Shown one piece after another: positions 42,001-50,497 of a stretch of DNA of 64,000 nucleotides. The notes below the pieces were generated by a model. It was not told the origin of the DNA. It did not search any database and worked only from the letters and a program-made list of their open reading frames with translations. The DNA comes from Pelomonas saccharophila_A (GTDB lineage: Bacteria; Pseudomonadota; Gammaproteobacteria; Burkholderiales; Burkholderiaceae_C), in contig NZ_JAVDXU010000006.1 in assembly GCF_031458095.1 (NCBI RefSeq), positions 62,001-126,000 of the forward strand, in the 5' to 3' direction. The position numbers and the translations under genes were made by a program. How positions within the stretch are numbered: the stretch's first letter is position 1; each line of letters starts with the position of its first letter.

Positions 42001-42798
42001 ATGCGCAACGCTCGGAGCCTGTTCGCGGGGGCCTGTGTCGTGGCAGCCGGTGGCATCGCGGCGCAGCCCATGCCGGCAGCGTCTGAGGCCGCCCAGGCGG
42101 TGCAGTGGCTGAGCGAGCCTTTCCCACCCTTCAGCTTCGTCGCTCCCAGCGGCCCGGCAGGCGTGGCGGTGGACCTGATGAAGGCCGCGCAGGCCCAGGC
42201 CAATCTGCCCGAGGGCACGCCCCTCTTCCTGCCGTGGGCCCGCGTGCTGCAGGTGCTGGCCGGGTCGGCGCCGGCCTGCGTGACGGCGATGACGCGTACG
42301 CCGGCCCGCGAGAAGCAATACCAATGGGTCGGGCCTTTCCTGTCCGCCGACCTTGCCGTGGGGCGCAGGAACCCCGCTGCGCCCTGGCCGGCGGGGGACA
42401 AGCCGCTGGCCGGCAGCGATGTCGTCGTCATCCGCGGCGATGCTTCCGAAGAAACCGCACGCAGCCTGGGCGCCGAGGAAGCGCGCATCCATCGCGTGGC
42501 CGACCCCGTCATCGCGGCGCGCATGATGCTGGCCGGGCGGGTGGACGGCTGGGTCTATGGCGAGGCCGTCATGCGCTGGACGCTGACCAGCCTGGACATT
42601 CCGCCGGACCGCTACCGCTTCGACGGCCAGATCCGCGGCGGCGACAACTATTTCTCCTGCAACGCCGCCGTCAGCGCCGACTACCTCAAGCGCCTGCAGC
42701 AGGGGCTGGATGCCGCCAAGAAAACCAAGGGCGGTGCCAGCGACTACGACCGCATCCTGTCGCGCTATCTGCGCTCCGACACCATGCCGCGCAAATGA
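42001..42798 (+). CDS. Orphan periplasmic solute-binding protein
   Basis: A 265-residue secreted protein with a signal peptide (about 1-22) and an SBP_bac_3-like two-lobed fold. FSFVAPSGPAGVAVDLMKAAQAQA is the usual first-lobe segment; MTRTPAREKQYQWVGPF is the typical hinge-region motif of amino-acid-type binding proteins. No ABC permease or ATPase is adjacent; the next gene is a convergent diguanylate cyclase. A strong AGGAGG ribosome-binding site (41991-41996) sets the start. Ligand unknown; a sensory role is possible. Confidence 0.75.
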   Translation: MRNARSLFAGACVVAAGGIAAQPMPAASEAAQAVQWLSEPFPPFSFVAPSGPAGVAVDLMKAAQAQANLPEGTPLFLPWARVLQVLAGSAPACVTAMTRTPAREKQYQWVGPFLSADLAVGRRNPAAPWPAGDKPLAGSDVVVIRGDASEETARSLGAEEARIHRVADPVIAARMMLAGRVDGWVYGEAVMRWTLTSLDIPPDRYRFDGQIRGGDNYFSCNAAVSADYLKRLQQGLDAAKKTKGGASDYDRILSRYLRSDTMPRK

Positions 42799-42807
42799 AG
42801 CCCGCGC

Positions 42808-43791
42808 TCAGGCCGCCAAGCTGAGCCGGTCCCGCCCGGCATGCTTGGCGATGTAGAGGGCCTCGTCGGCCGCCTGCAGCAGGGCCTGGGCGCTCAGGTA
42901 GGGATGCGCGGGGCTGGCCGCGGCCAGGCCCACGCTCAGCGTCAGGCCACCTTGCCCATCCGGCAGGCGCAGGGCCCTCAGCTCGTCGCGCAAGGACTCC
43001 AGCACGCCCTGGGCCTCGGCCATGCCAAAGCCGGGCAGCAGAGCGACGAACTCTTCGCCACCCAGGCGGGCAACGACGTCGGTGTCGCGCTTGAAACGCT
43101 CGTTCAGCAGGCTGGCGACCCGCTGCAGAGCCGCATCGCCAATGTCTGTGCCATGGGCGAGGTTGAACTGCTTGAACTGGTCCAGGTCCAGCACCGCCAG
43201 GGCCAGCAGGCCGCGCTGGCGCTGGGCGCGCTTGAACTCGCGGCGCAGGGCCTCGTCGAAGGCGCGCTGGTTGGCGATGCCGGTCAGCGGGTCAACGCGC
43301 GCCAGGCTGGCGAGCTCGCGCTGGTTGGCCTCCAGGGCCGCATGCGCCTCCTCGAGCAGATGGCGCTGCTGGGTCAGCTCGCGCCGCAGCTCACGCGCAT
43401 CCTGGTCCTGCTGCCACAACGAGCCGCGGGCGCGCCGCATGGCATGGCCGATGCGATCCAGCTCGGCCGTCAGGCGGGGTGTCCCCTGGACGTCGGGCGT
43501 CAAGGGAGTCGGCGCCGATTCCATGGCCTCGCAACCGGCGGCCAGCTGGCGCAGCGGGCGCAGCAGCAGGGCCTCGATGAGCAGCAACTGCGCGGCGCTG
43601 AGCAGCAGCACCAGCCAGGCGGCGTGGGCCACGCCCTCTGCCGGCGCTTCGAAGCCGCCCAGGCTCCATTCGAAGACCGTGACGATGAAGGCGGTCAGCA
43701 GCGGCACGGCCACGGTGAACCGCAGCCGCAACGAACCCAGCCGCCGCGGGCTGACGCGGTCCAGGGTTTCGGCGGGGGAATCGGTGCTCAT
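42808..43791 (-). CDS. Membrane diguanylate cyclase (GGDEF) with I-site
   Basis: A 327-residue protein. It has two membrane helices (about 20-40 and 52-72), a short linker with a coiled-coil (about 110-155) and a GGDEF domain (about 165-325). The active site reads GGEEF, so it should make c-di-GMP from GTP. The allosteric inhibitory site RDTD lies exactly five residues before it. No sensory domain is seen. ATG 43791 is chosen as the cytoplasmic start. It lies 85 bases downstream of a solute-binding protein gene on the same strand, so they may be co-transcribed. Confidence 0.9.
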   Translation of the reverse strand: MSTDSPAETLDRVSPRRLGSLRLRFTVAVPLLTAFIVTVFEWSLGGFEAPAEGVAHAAWLVLLLSAAQLLLIEALLLRPLRQLAAGCEAMESAPTPLTPDVQGTPRLTAELDRIGHAMRRARGSLWQQDQDARELRRELTQQRHLLEEAHAALEANQRELASLARVDPLTGIANQRAFDEALRREFKRAQRQRGLLALAVLDLDQFKQFNLAHGTDIGDAALQRVASLLNERFKRDTDVVARLGGEEFVALLPGFGMAEAQGVLESLRDELRALRLPDGQGGLTLSVGLAAASPAHPYLSAQALLQAADEALYIAKHAGRDRLSLAA

Positions 43792-43876
43792 GGGGTCGGC
43801 GGTGACTGCGCGCAAATTGTCACGGCCACACCCGCCGCTGTGCACTGTGGCGGCCTCGGGGTTTGTCAGGGGGGCT

Positions 43877-44755
43877 TCAATACGGAACCTGGTCCGAGGG
43901 GTACTTCCAGAAGTCCTTCAGCAGATAGTTCATCGGCAGGTTCAGCGCCGTGTTCTTGGGCGGGATGGGCTTCATGAACCAGCGCTCGTAGATGGCCTGG
44001 GCCTCGTGGCTGGTGATGAGGCGCTTCATCTCCTCGTCGACGATGGCCTTGAGCTCCGGGTCGTTCCTGGGCAGCACGATGGACAGGGGTTCGATGGTCA
44101 GGAACTTGCCAACGACGCGGAACTTGGCCGCGTCGGGCCGCGCCGAGGCCAGGCCATAGAGCAGCACGTCGTCCATGACGAAGCCGTCGGCCTGGCCGGC
44201 GGCCAGCATCTCCATGGCCTTGGCGTGGTCGGGTGCCTCGATGAGGTTGATGTGCAGGGCGCGCTCGTCGTTGGCCTGGGTGATGGCCTTCAGCGGCGTC
44301 GTGCCCTTGGTGGAGACCAGGGTCTTGTTCTCGAAGCCGGCCAGGTCGTTGATGCCGCTGTCGCCCTTGACGAGATAGCGCGCGCCGGTGATGTAGTGCG
44401 GCACGGTGAAGGCGACCTTCTCGCGGCGCTCGGCGTTGTTGGTCGTCGAGCCGCATTCCATGTCGGCCTTGCCGTCGACCACCATCTGGATGCGGTTGGC
44501 CGGCGTCACCAGCAGGAATTGCGGGCTCAGCGTGTTCAGCTTCAGCTTCTTGCGCACGGCCTCGGCCACCTTGAGGCACAGGTCCACCGCATAGCCGACG
44601 GGCCGGCCGTCGGGCAGCAGATAGCTGAAGGGCACCGAGGATTCGCGGTGGGCCAGCACGATGCGTCCGCTGGACTGCATGCGATCCAGCGCCGGGCCGG
44701 CCTGGGCGGTGGCGGCGAGACCAAGAGCGAGCAGGAGCGGCGACAGGGTTTTCAT
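43877..44755 (-). CDS. Periplasmic amino-acid-binding protein, GltI-like
   Basis: A 292-residue secreted protein with a signal peptide (about 1-19). It closely follows the glutamate/aspartate-binding family: IVLAHRESSVPFSY, VTPANRIQMVVDGKADMECGSTTNNAERREKVAF and a C-terminal EMKRLITSHEAQAIYERWF. No ABC permease or ATPase is near. It is followed by the diguanylate cyclase. On the minus strand a CACAAT hexamer lies 9 bases before ATG 44755. Its role may be transport with a distant partner or sensing. Confidence 0.85.
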   Translation of the reverse strand: MKTLSPLLLALGLAATAQAGPALDRMQSSGRIVLAHRESSVPFSYLLPDGRPVGYAVDLCLKVAEAVRKKLKLNTLSPQFLLVTPANRIQMVVDGKADMECGSTTNNAERREKVAFTVPHYITGARYLVKGDSGINDLAGFENKTLVSTKGTTPLKAITQANDERALHINLIEAPDHAKAMEMLAAGQADGFVMDDVLLYGLASARPDAAKFRVVGKFLTIEPLSIVLPRNDPELKAIVDEEMKRLITSHEAQAIYERWFMKPIPPKNTALNLPMNYLLKDFWKYPSDQVPY

Positions 44756-44796
44756 GGTTCGGCCATTGTGATTCAGCCCCCTGGAGTCTGCGCATC

Positions 44797-45024
44797 ATGA
44801 CCATGCGAAGTTGGCCTTGGCCGATGCTTTTGGCACTGGCCGGCCCCGCCATGGCCGACCCGGGCTATTGCGTCGTCACCGCCTACGACCCGGCCGGTCG
44901 CGTCGGCGCCGAGCTGCGCTACTGGACGGCGAAATCCCCCGATGAAAAGGCCGCCTGGCTCTGGGGCAGGATCCACGGCCGCCGCGGCGACATGTTCACG
45001 ATGCAGCTGCAGTGGCTGCGCTGA
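44797..45024 (+). CDS. Small secreted hypothetical protein
   Basis: A 75-residue protein with a signal peptide (about 1-20, ending AMA). The mature 54 residues contain one cysteine and a Trp-rich stretch (LRYWTAK, AAWLWG). It overlaps antisense by 29 bases with the end of the DUF484-GGDEF gene. The frame shows normal codon use and a credible signal, so it is kept, but no family is recognised. Confidence 0.5.
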   Translation: MTMRSWPWPMLLALAGPAMADPGYCVVTAYDPAGRVGAELRYWTAKSPDEKAAWLWGRIHGRRGDMFTMQLQWLR

Positions 45025-46102
45025 GGCCGGTTTCTCCGTCGGCGACGGTGCGGTTGCGCCCGCCGCGCTTGGCCTCGTAGAGGGCGCGATCGGCGGCGGA
45101 AAGCAGGTCGGCAAAGCTCGTCGCACTGGCGTTCAGCATGGCCAGGCCCGCCGACAGCGTCGCGCCGACCGTGCCGCCCTCGGGCGTCACAAAGGGTGCC
45201 TCCTGGACCATCAGGCGGATGCGCTCGGCCACTTCGCAGGCGCCGGCCAGGTCGGTGCGCGGCAGCAGCACGACGAATTCCTCGCCACCATAGCGGGCAG
45301 CCAGGTCGCCGGTGCGCAGGGAGCGCAGGATCAGCCCGCCCACCTGGCGCAGCACCTCGTCGCCGGCCGGGTGGCCGTGGCGGTCGTTGATGGCCTTGAA
45401 GTGGTCGATGTCCAGGAACAGGCAGGCCAGCGGGTAGCGGTGGCGCACGGCCTGGCTGAACTCGATGAGGCTGCGGTGATCGAAATAGCGGCGGTTGTGC
45501 ACGCCCGTGAGGCCGTCCGTCATGCCGGCGCGGCGCAGGCGCTCGCGGTTGAGCATGCTCTCGATGGCGATGGCGGCGATGGCCGACAGCCGGTCGAGGA
45601 ATTTGGTGCCCGAGGCGGTGTCGTAGCGCTCCGGGTCGCGCGAACCGAAATGCAAGCTGCCGATCAAGAGGCCCTGGCGGATCAGCGGCAGCAGGGCCGC
45701 TGAACGCACGCCAGCCTCGGGCGAAAAGGCCTTGGCCAGCAAGGCCTCGTCCGGGCCGGGGCCGACCAGGCGGCTGGTGCGGGCGGCACCGAACAGGTCC
45801 TTCAGCGGGCCGTGGCTGTCCAGCAGCTGCGGCGCCTTGACCATGGGTAGGGCCGGCAGGGCGCGGCGCAGCTCCTCGTCGGGGTCGAGCAGCCAGAGCT
45901 CGGCGGCGTCCAGGCCGAAGTCCTCGCGGCAGTCGACGAGCAGCAGGTTGACCAGCTCCTCCATCGAGCTCACCGCAACGAGGCGGCGCTCCAGCGCGTC
46001 GAAACGGTCCAGCTTGCGCTCGTTGGCCTTGGCGGCGTCGAGCAGGGACTGCAGCTGGCGGCGCAGTTCCTGGATCTGGGCTTGAGGGTTGGGCGCGTTC
46101 AT
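44996..46102 (-). CDS. Diguanylate cyclase with DUF484/GAF-like sensor domain
   Basis: A 368-residue soluble protein. It has a coiled-coil start (about 5-40), a DUF484/GAF-like domain (about 45-185, with VSSMEELVNLLLVDCREDF and AALLPLIRQGLLIGSLHFGS) and a GGDEF domain (about 200-355). The site reads GGEEF with an I-site RTGD five residues upstream, so an active, product-inhibited cyclase is likely. Its leader (46103-46289) contains a large hairpin. ATG 46102 is chosen because the domain begins there; the frame upstream crosses the hairpin. Confidence 0.88.
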   Translation of the reverse strand: MNAPNPQAQIQELRRQLQSLLDAAKANERKLDRFDALERRLVAVSSMEELVNLLLVDCREDFGLDAAELWLLDPDEELRRALPALPMVKAPQLLDSHGPLKDLFGAARTSRLVGPGPDEALLAKAFSPEAGVRSAALLPLIRQGLLIGSLHFGSRDPERYDTASGTKFLDRLSAIAAIAIESMLNRERLRRAGMTDGLTGVHNRRYFDHRSLIEFSQAVRHRYPLACLFLDIDHFKAINDRHGHPAGDEVLRQVGGLILRSLRTGDLAARYGGEEFVVLLPRTDLAGACEVAERIRLMVQEAPFVTPEGGTVGATLSAGLAMLNASATSFADLLSAADRALYEAKRGGRNRTVADGETGLSAATAAAS

Positions 46103-46188
46103 GTAGGCATATCCAGGGTGCAAGGCGCGACCCACGTCCCACGAAAGTCCGGGCCGAGCGCCGGGCCGCTCCCTAGCCGGCCCGTCGG

Positions 46189-46241
46189 GCGATGTGCTTG
46201 CCGGTCGATCCGGCAAGCATCGCCGTCCCCTCGGGGGACCG
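46189..46241. repeat. Large palindromic element in the leader of the cyclase gene
   Basis: TGCTTGCCGG (46195-46204) pairs with CCGGCAAGCA (46210-46219) around TCGAT. The stem extends outwards through GCGAT/ATCGC with a two-base bulge. A second stem, GTCCCC/GGGGAC, follows at about 46225-46239. It lies in the 187-base gap between two minus-strand genes. It could be an RNA leader structure, a terminator for the pseudouridine synthase gene or a dispersed palindrome. Confidence 0.55.
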
Positions 46242-46289
46242 ACTGGGCTTGCCCGCGTTCAGCGGGGCGAGACTGGGCGAGGGGTTGTT

Positions 46290-47198
46290 TCATCTCGGCG
46301 CGATTGTCAGGGCGGCGCGCTCAAAGCTTCGTTGCAGGCCCGTGACGGGGTCCGTGAACGATATGGCGCGTGCAACCAATTGCAGCGGCGCGTCCAGGCG
46401 CGGCGGGTTCTCGTGGGGCTGCAGCACCGGGTAGATGCGGTCGCCCACCAGGGGCAGGCCGAGGGCATTCATCTGGGCGCGCAACTGGTGGCGCAGCCCC
46501 GTCTTCGGCCGCAGCTCGTAGCGGGCCAGGCCACCCGGCAAAGCCTCGACGAGATCGATCCAGGTCTCGGCATTGGGCTCGCCAGCGACCACCTGCATCT
46601 GCATGAAGCCCTCGCCGCGGGGCTCCTCGAGGCGATGCCTCACCACGCGCGGCCAGGGGCCGGCACCCAGCGGCGCGATGGCCTCATAGACCTTGTCGAC
46701 GACACGCTCGCGGAACAGCTGGTGATAGGCGTTGCGCTCGTCGCGGCGCAGGTTGAAGACGACCAGGCCGGCGGTCTCGCGGTCCAGCCGGTGCACGGGG
46801 TTGAGATCCACCAGACCGGTGGCATGGCGCAGCCGCGCCATCAGCGTCTGGCGGGCATAGAGGCCGCTGGGCGTGACGGGCAGGAAGTGGGGCTTGTCGG
46901 CCACCAGCAGGTGCTCGTCCTGGAAGACGATGCGCTCGCGAAAAGGGATGTCGGGCTCGACGTCCAGGTGGCGCCAGTAGTAGACGCGGCGATTGCCGCG
47001 ATAGGGCACATCGGCCACAGGCCGGCCCTCGTCGTCGACAACGTCGCCACACGCGACGCGCTCGGGCCAGTCGTCCACGCGCGGCAGGCGCTCGGCAAGG
47101 AAGGCCGTCGTCGTGGCCCAGGGACCGGGCGGGCAGAACACGGCGCTGGCGGCCACACCCTCGCGCAGCGGCAGCTCCGGCTTGGGCGGCCGGGCCAC
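46290..47198 (-). CDS. RluA-family pseudouridine synthase
   Basis: A 302-residue enzyme that converts uridine to pseudouridine in RNA. The catalytic motif HRLDRETAGLV carries the essential Asp; the N-terminal region VPYRGNRRVYYWRHLDVEPDIPF and the C-terminal LRPKTGLRHQLRAQM are typical of the RluA family with no S4 domain. The exact site (tRNA U32/23S U746 or other) is uncertain. The start is GTG 47198, which shares one base with the upstream stop (TAGTG). It is the last gene of a probable murA-SBP-rlu transcription unit. Confidence 0.87.
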   Translation of the reverse strand: MARPPKPELPLREGVAASAVFCPPGPWATTTAFLAERLPRVDDWPERVACGDVVDDEGRPVADVPYRGNRRVYYWRHLDVEPDIPFRERIVFQDEHLLVADKPHFLPVTPSGLYARQTLMARLRHATGLVDLNPVHRLDRETAGLVVFNLRRDERNAYHQLFRERVVDKVYEAIAPLGAGPWPRVVRHRLEEPRGEGFMQMQVVAGEPNAETWIDLVEALPGGLARYELRPKTGLRHQLRAQMNALGLPLVGDRIYPVLQPHENPPRLDAPLQLVARAISFTDPVTGLQRSFERAALTIAPR

Positions 47199-48100
47199 TA
47201 CTCGATGCGCGGCCCGCCGCGGGCGCGCTCGTCCATATACGCGTTGAGCCGCTTCATGTCCTGGGGCTCGGCGCGGTTGCCGCGCCATTCACGCACCCAG
47301 GCCTCTCGGTTGGGCTCGGCCGCCAGTTTGCGCACGGCGGCATCGATGGCCTCGATGTGGCGCCGGCCCTCGGGCGTACGGCTGCAGGAGACGGTCGCCA
47401 GCGGCGTGCTCAGGCCCTCGGCCACGGGCAAGGCGATGAGGGCCCCGGGGTCGCCGACGCGGTCCAGGTAGTCCTTGACGACGGTCGGGTACTCCAGCGT
47501 GTAGTCCATGCGGCCGGCGCGCAGCATGTCCAGCAACTGGCCGCTGAGCTGGGCCCCGACGGCCAGGCGCGGCACGACATGCTGGGTCAGCTGCTTGTCG
47601 ATCTGCGGGCCGAAGGCGCGGTCGCGCGCGAGCAGCAGGCGCAACTCCTGGCGCTTGAGCAACTCGGCCAGCACGAGGCGGCCATCCGGCGGCCGTCCCT
47701 GGGCCACTTTCTCCATGGCCTCGCGCCTGACGATGACGTGGATCTCGCGCGAGATCAGCGGCGGATAGAGGTGGGAGAAGTAAAGCCACTCCGAGCGCGC
47801 CGGCGTGCGCACATGCATGGTGGAGCACAGCGTCTCGCCACGCCGACTCTCGGCCTCGTAGCGGGCCGTGCTGGCTTCGACGAACTCATGCCGGAACTCG
47901 GGCATGCGGGCCAGCAGCACACGCATGAAGCCGTCCACCTCGCCGCGGCCCAGCTCCGCAATGGTGCGCGGCGGCTTGCCCTGCACGAAGCTGAAATGAG
48001 GCGGCACATCCTGGGCCACCCAGCGGATGGTTTCAGCCGGCGGCGGCTCCGCCTGGGCGGCCGAAGCCACCAGGCATGCGGCCGCGAGCCAGCGCCGCAC
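47198..48100 (-). CDS. Periplasmic TIGR02285-like solute-binding protein
   Basis: A 300-residue secreted protein with a signal peptide (about 1-17). It has the TIGR02285 pattern of a two-lobed binding protein (ETIRWVAQDVPPHFSFVQG, GETLCSTMHVRTPARSEWLYFS). Two cysteines are visible. No transporter genes are nearby. The start is GTG 48100, immediately after the murA stop at 48101-48103, so it is probably co-transcribed with murA and the pseudouridine synthase. Function unknown. Confidence 0.75.
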   Translation of the reverse strand: MRRWLAAACLVASAAQAEPPPAETIRWVAQDVPPHFSFVQGKPPRTIAELGRGEVDGFMRVLLARMPEFRHEFVEASTARYEAESRRGETLCSTMHVRTPARSEWLYFSHLYPPLISREIHVIVRREAMEKVAQGRPPDGRLVLAELLKRQELRLLLARDRAFGPQIDKQLTQHVVPRLAVGAQLSGQLLDMLRAGRMDYTLEYPTVVKDYLDRVGDPGALIALPVAEGLSTPLATVSCSRTPEGRRHIEAIDAAVRKLAAEPNREAWVREWRGNRAEPQDMKRLNAYMDERARGGPRIE

Positions 48101-49402
48101 TTAATCCCCTTCCACCCATTCAATTCGCGCGCCGAGCTCGCAGATGTGCTCGACGAAATTGGGGTGGGCGCGGCGGATGGGCGTCGCGTTCCTGATCACG
48201 CTCTTGCCGGGGATGCTGGCCGCCACCATCAGCAGCGCGATGGCGACGCGGATGATGTAGGGGCTCTCGACCTCGGTCGGGCTCAGCGGCTTGCCGCCGA
48301 AGGTGATCATGCGGTGCGGGTCGCTGAGGAAGGCGTGGGCGCCGAACTTGGCCAGCTCCGACGTCCAGCCCATGGCGCCGTCATAGACCTTGTTCCAGAA
48401 CATCACGCTGCCCTCGGCCTTGACGCCCAGGGCGACGAAGATGGGCAGCAGGTCCACCGGCACATAGGGCCAGGGGGCGGCTTCCACCTTCTGCAGGATG
48501 TTGCGCGTGAAAGGCTCCTTCACCTTCAGCGGGCCATTGGTGACGCAGCGGCTCCAGCCGTCCTCGTGGACGATCTGCACGCCGAACTTGGCGAAGGTGC
48601 GGTCCAGCAGCGGGAACATCTCCGGCGCGCCGTTCTTGACCTGCACATTGCCGCCGGTGATGGCGCCCAGAGCCAGGAAGGTGACGATCTCGTGGAAGTC
48701 TTCCGTGAAGGTGTAGTCCGCGCCGCCGAGTTCGTCGGCGCCGGTGATCTTCAGCTTGGACGTGCCATGGCCTTCGATCCTGGCGCCCAGCAGCGACATG
48801 AAGTTGCAGAACTCCTGCACATGGGGCTCGCTGGCGGCATTGGTCAGCGTGGACACGCCGTCGGCCAGGGCCGCGCAGAGGACGAAGTTCTCGGTCGTCG
48901 TCACCGAGGCGTAGTCGGTCCAGTGGGCATTGGCCGTCAGGGGCCGGTGCACGCGCAGGATGAGGCCGTCGGGCAGGCGCTCGACCTGGGCGCCGAAGCG
49001 CTCGAAGACTTCCACATGGGGGTCGATCTCGCGCGCGCCCAGGGTGCAGCCCTTGACGTCGTCCTCGATGCGGGCGGCGCCGAAGCGGGCCATCAGGCCG
49101 GGCACCAGCATGATGGAAGAGCGCATCTCCTCGGGCAGGCGGTCGACGTTGGGGTCGAAATGGGTGTGCTCGTGGTGGACGTCGAGGATGCCGGTCTTGA
49201 AGTCCAGCTCGACCTTGGAGCCGAGCTTGCGGAAGACCTCGACGATCTTCTTCACGTCGGTGATCTCGGGCACGCCGCGCAGGCGCACCGGCTGCTTGGT
49301 CAGCAGCGTCGCGCACAGGATGGGCAGGACGGCGTTCTTGTTGGCCGAGGGGGTGATGCGGCCCGAGAGGGGCGTGCCGCCGTGGACGATCAGGTGAGAC
49401 AT
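48101..49402 (-). CDS. murA: UDP-N-acetylglucosamine 1-carboxyvinyltransferase (divergent MurA)
   Basis: A 433-residue EPSP-synthase-fold enzyme for the first committed step of peptidoglycan synthesis (enolpyruvyl transfer from PEP to UDP-GlcNAc). Residues matching the E. coli catalytic set are Lys22, Cys119 (in GCTLGAR), Asp317 (in VPVD) and Arg411. The protein is longer than typical MurA (about 419) and diverges elsewhere, including FPTD to VPVD. It is not beside the his/hisG cluster where Burkholderiales murA often lies, so it may be a second copy. The Cys predicts fosfomycin sensitivity in principle. ATG 49402 matches the family start. Confidence 0.85.
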   Translation of the reverse strand: MSHLIVHGGTPLSGRITPSANKNAVLPILCATLLTKQPVRLRGVPEITDVKKIVEVFRKLGSKVELDFKTGILDVHHEHTHFDPNVDRLPEEMRSSIMLVPGLMARFGAARIEDDVKGCTLGAREIDPHVEVFERFGAQVERLPDGLILRVHRPLTANAHWTDYASVTTTENFVLCAALADGVSTLTNAASEPHVQEFCNFMSLLGARIEGHGTSKLKITGADELGGADYTFTEDFHEIVTFLALGAITGGNVQVKNGAPEMFPLLDRTFAKFGVQIVHEDGWSRCVTNGPLKVKEPFTRNILQKVEAAPWPYVPVDLLPIFVALGVKAEGSVMFWNKVYDGAMGWTSELAKFGAHAFLSDPHRMITFGGKPLSPTEVESPYIIRVAIALLMVAASIPGKSVIRNATPIRRAHPNFVEHICELGARIEWVEGD

Positions 49403-49628
49403 CGAATGACAGTTTGCGGTGCGCGCAAGCGGCGCGCGGTGGCATTGTCGGGGTTTGCGGCGCCGAGCATCGGCCGCGGGCCGGAAGCTTTGCTCCGAAG
49501 CGGGGGAATCATTCCTCCGTGGCGCGGCTGGTCGCAGGCAAGGGGCGACCTCGATACGCCCGGGGAGGCGCGACATCCACCGTCACGCCCGTTACACGGC
49601 CGTCACCGGCTCGCCGATGCCGGCTCGA

Positions 49629-50426
49629 TCAGGATTCGGGATCCAGGCGCTTGGCCCGCGCCAGCCGCCAGGCATCGGCCGGGTCGGTGAAGACGGCCTC
49701 GGCCGTCGTGCCCGTCTCGCGGCCGGCAGCGTCGATGGCGATGCGCTTGTCGAAGACATAGCACTCGCCCTGCCAGTCGCCGGCCGCATCCTCGGGGAAG
49801 GCTTCGAGATAGTTCAGGATGCCGCCGTCGAGCTGGGCCACCTTCAGGCCGCGGGCCTGCATCCAGGCCGCCGTCTTCTCGCAGCGGATGCCGCCGGTGC
49901 AGTACATGGCCACCGTCCTGCCCTGCCATGCGTCGCGATGCGCCTCGACATAGGCCGGGAAGTCGCGAAAGTGGGCCACGCCGGGGTCGATGGCGCCGCG
50001 AAAGCGCCCGAGCTTGAACTCGAAGCTGTTGCGGTTGTCCAGCACGACGGTGTCGGGGTCGGCCAGCAGCTCGCGCCAGCGCTGCGGGCTGACATGGGTG
50101 TCGGTCGCCTCACCCCCGCTGACGCCGGGAATGCCGAAGGCAACGATCTCGCGCTTGACCGAGACCTTGAGCCGGCTGAAGGGCCGGCGCTCGCAGGCGT
50201 TGTGCTTGAAATGCAGGTCAGCGAGGCCCGGGTGGGCCTGCAACTCGGCCTCGAAGGCGCGCACGGCCTCGGCCTCGCCGGCGATGGCGGCGCTGAGGCC
50301 TTCCTCGGCCACCAGCACGACGCCGCCCAGGGCCAGTTCAGCGCCGCGCAGGCGCAGGCTTTCGGCAAAGCCGGTCGGATCCGGCATCGGGGTAAAACGG
50401 TAGAAGGAGCTGTGCAGCAAGGCCAT
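49629..50426 (-). CDS. trhO: tRNA uridine(34) hydroxylase TrhO (rhodanese family)
   Basis: A 265-residue protein of the UPF0176/YceA family that forms 5-hydroxyuridine at tRNA position 34. The N-terminal domain (about 1-95) is followed by a rhodanese domain. The latter has the active-site cysteine in YCTGGIRCEK and the preceding DNRNSFEFKLGRF. ATG 50426 begins MALLHSSFYRF, as in relatives. It lies 8 bases after a -10-like GACAAT, suggesting a leaderless start. Confidence 0.9.
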   Translation of the reverse strand: MALLHSSFYRFTPMPDPTGFAESLRLRGAELALGGVVLVAEEGLSAAIAGEAEAVRAFEAELQAHPGLADLHFKHNACERRPFSRLKVSVKREIVAFGIPGVSGGEATDTHVSPQRWRELLADPDTVVLDNRNSFEFKLGRFRGAIDPGVAHFRDFPAYVEAHRDAWQGRTVAMYCTGGIRCEKTAAWMQARGLKVAQLDGGILNYLEAFPEDAAGDWQGECYVFDKRIAIDAAGRETGTTAEAVFTDPADAWRLARAKRLDPES

Positions 50427-50434
50427 GGGAGGGA

Positions 50435-50440
50435 ATTGTC
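50435..50440 (-). promoter_or_regulatory. -10-like hexamer before trhO
   Basis: On the minus strand GACAAT lies 8 bases before ATG 50426, with TCCCTCCC between and no ribosome-binding site. A T-rich TTTTTC sits 16 bases upstream at the -35 position. Confidence 0.4.
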
Positions 50441-50497
50441 GGCTCGTACACTGCCCGAAAAACAGCGGCACCCGGCTTTGTATCGGGCGCCATCGCC

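Noticed and set aside
46103..46216. N-terminal extension of the DUF484-GGDEF protein
   Set aside because: The extra codons cross the hairpin region and are not typical of the family; ATG 46102 begins the expected coiled-coil start.
49403..49628. Possible gene between murA and trhO
   Set aside because: Only Arg/Pro-rich short frames without a ribosome-binding site or a recognisable family were seen in these 226 bases.
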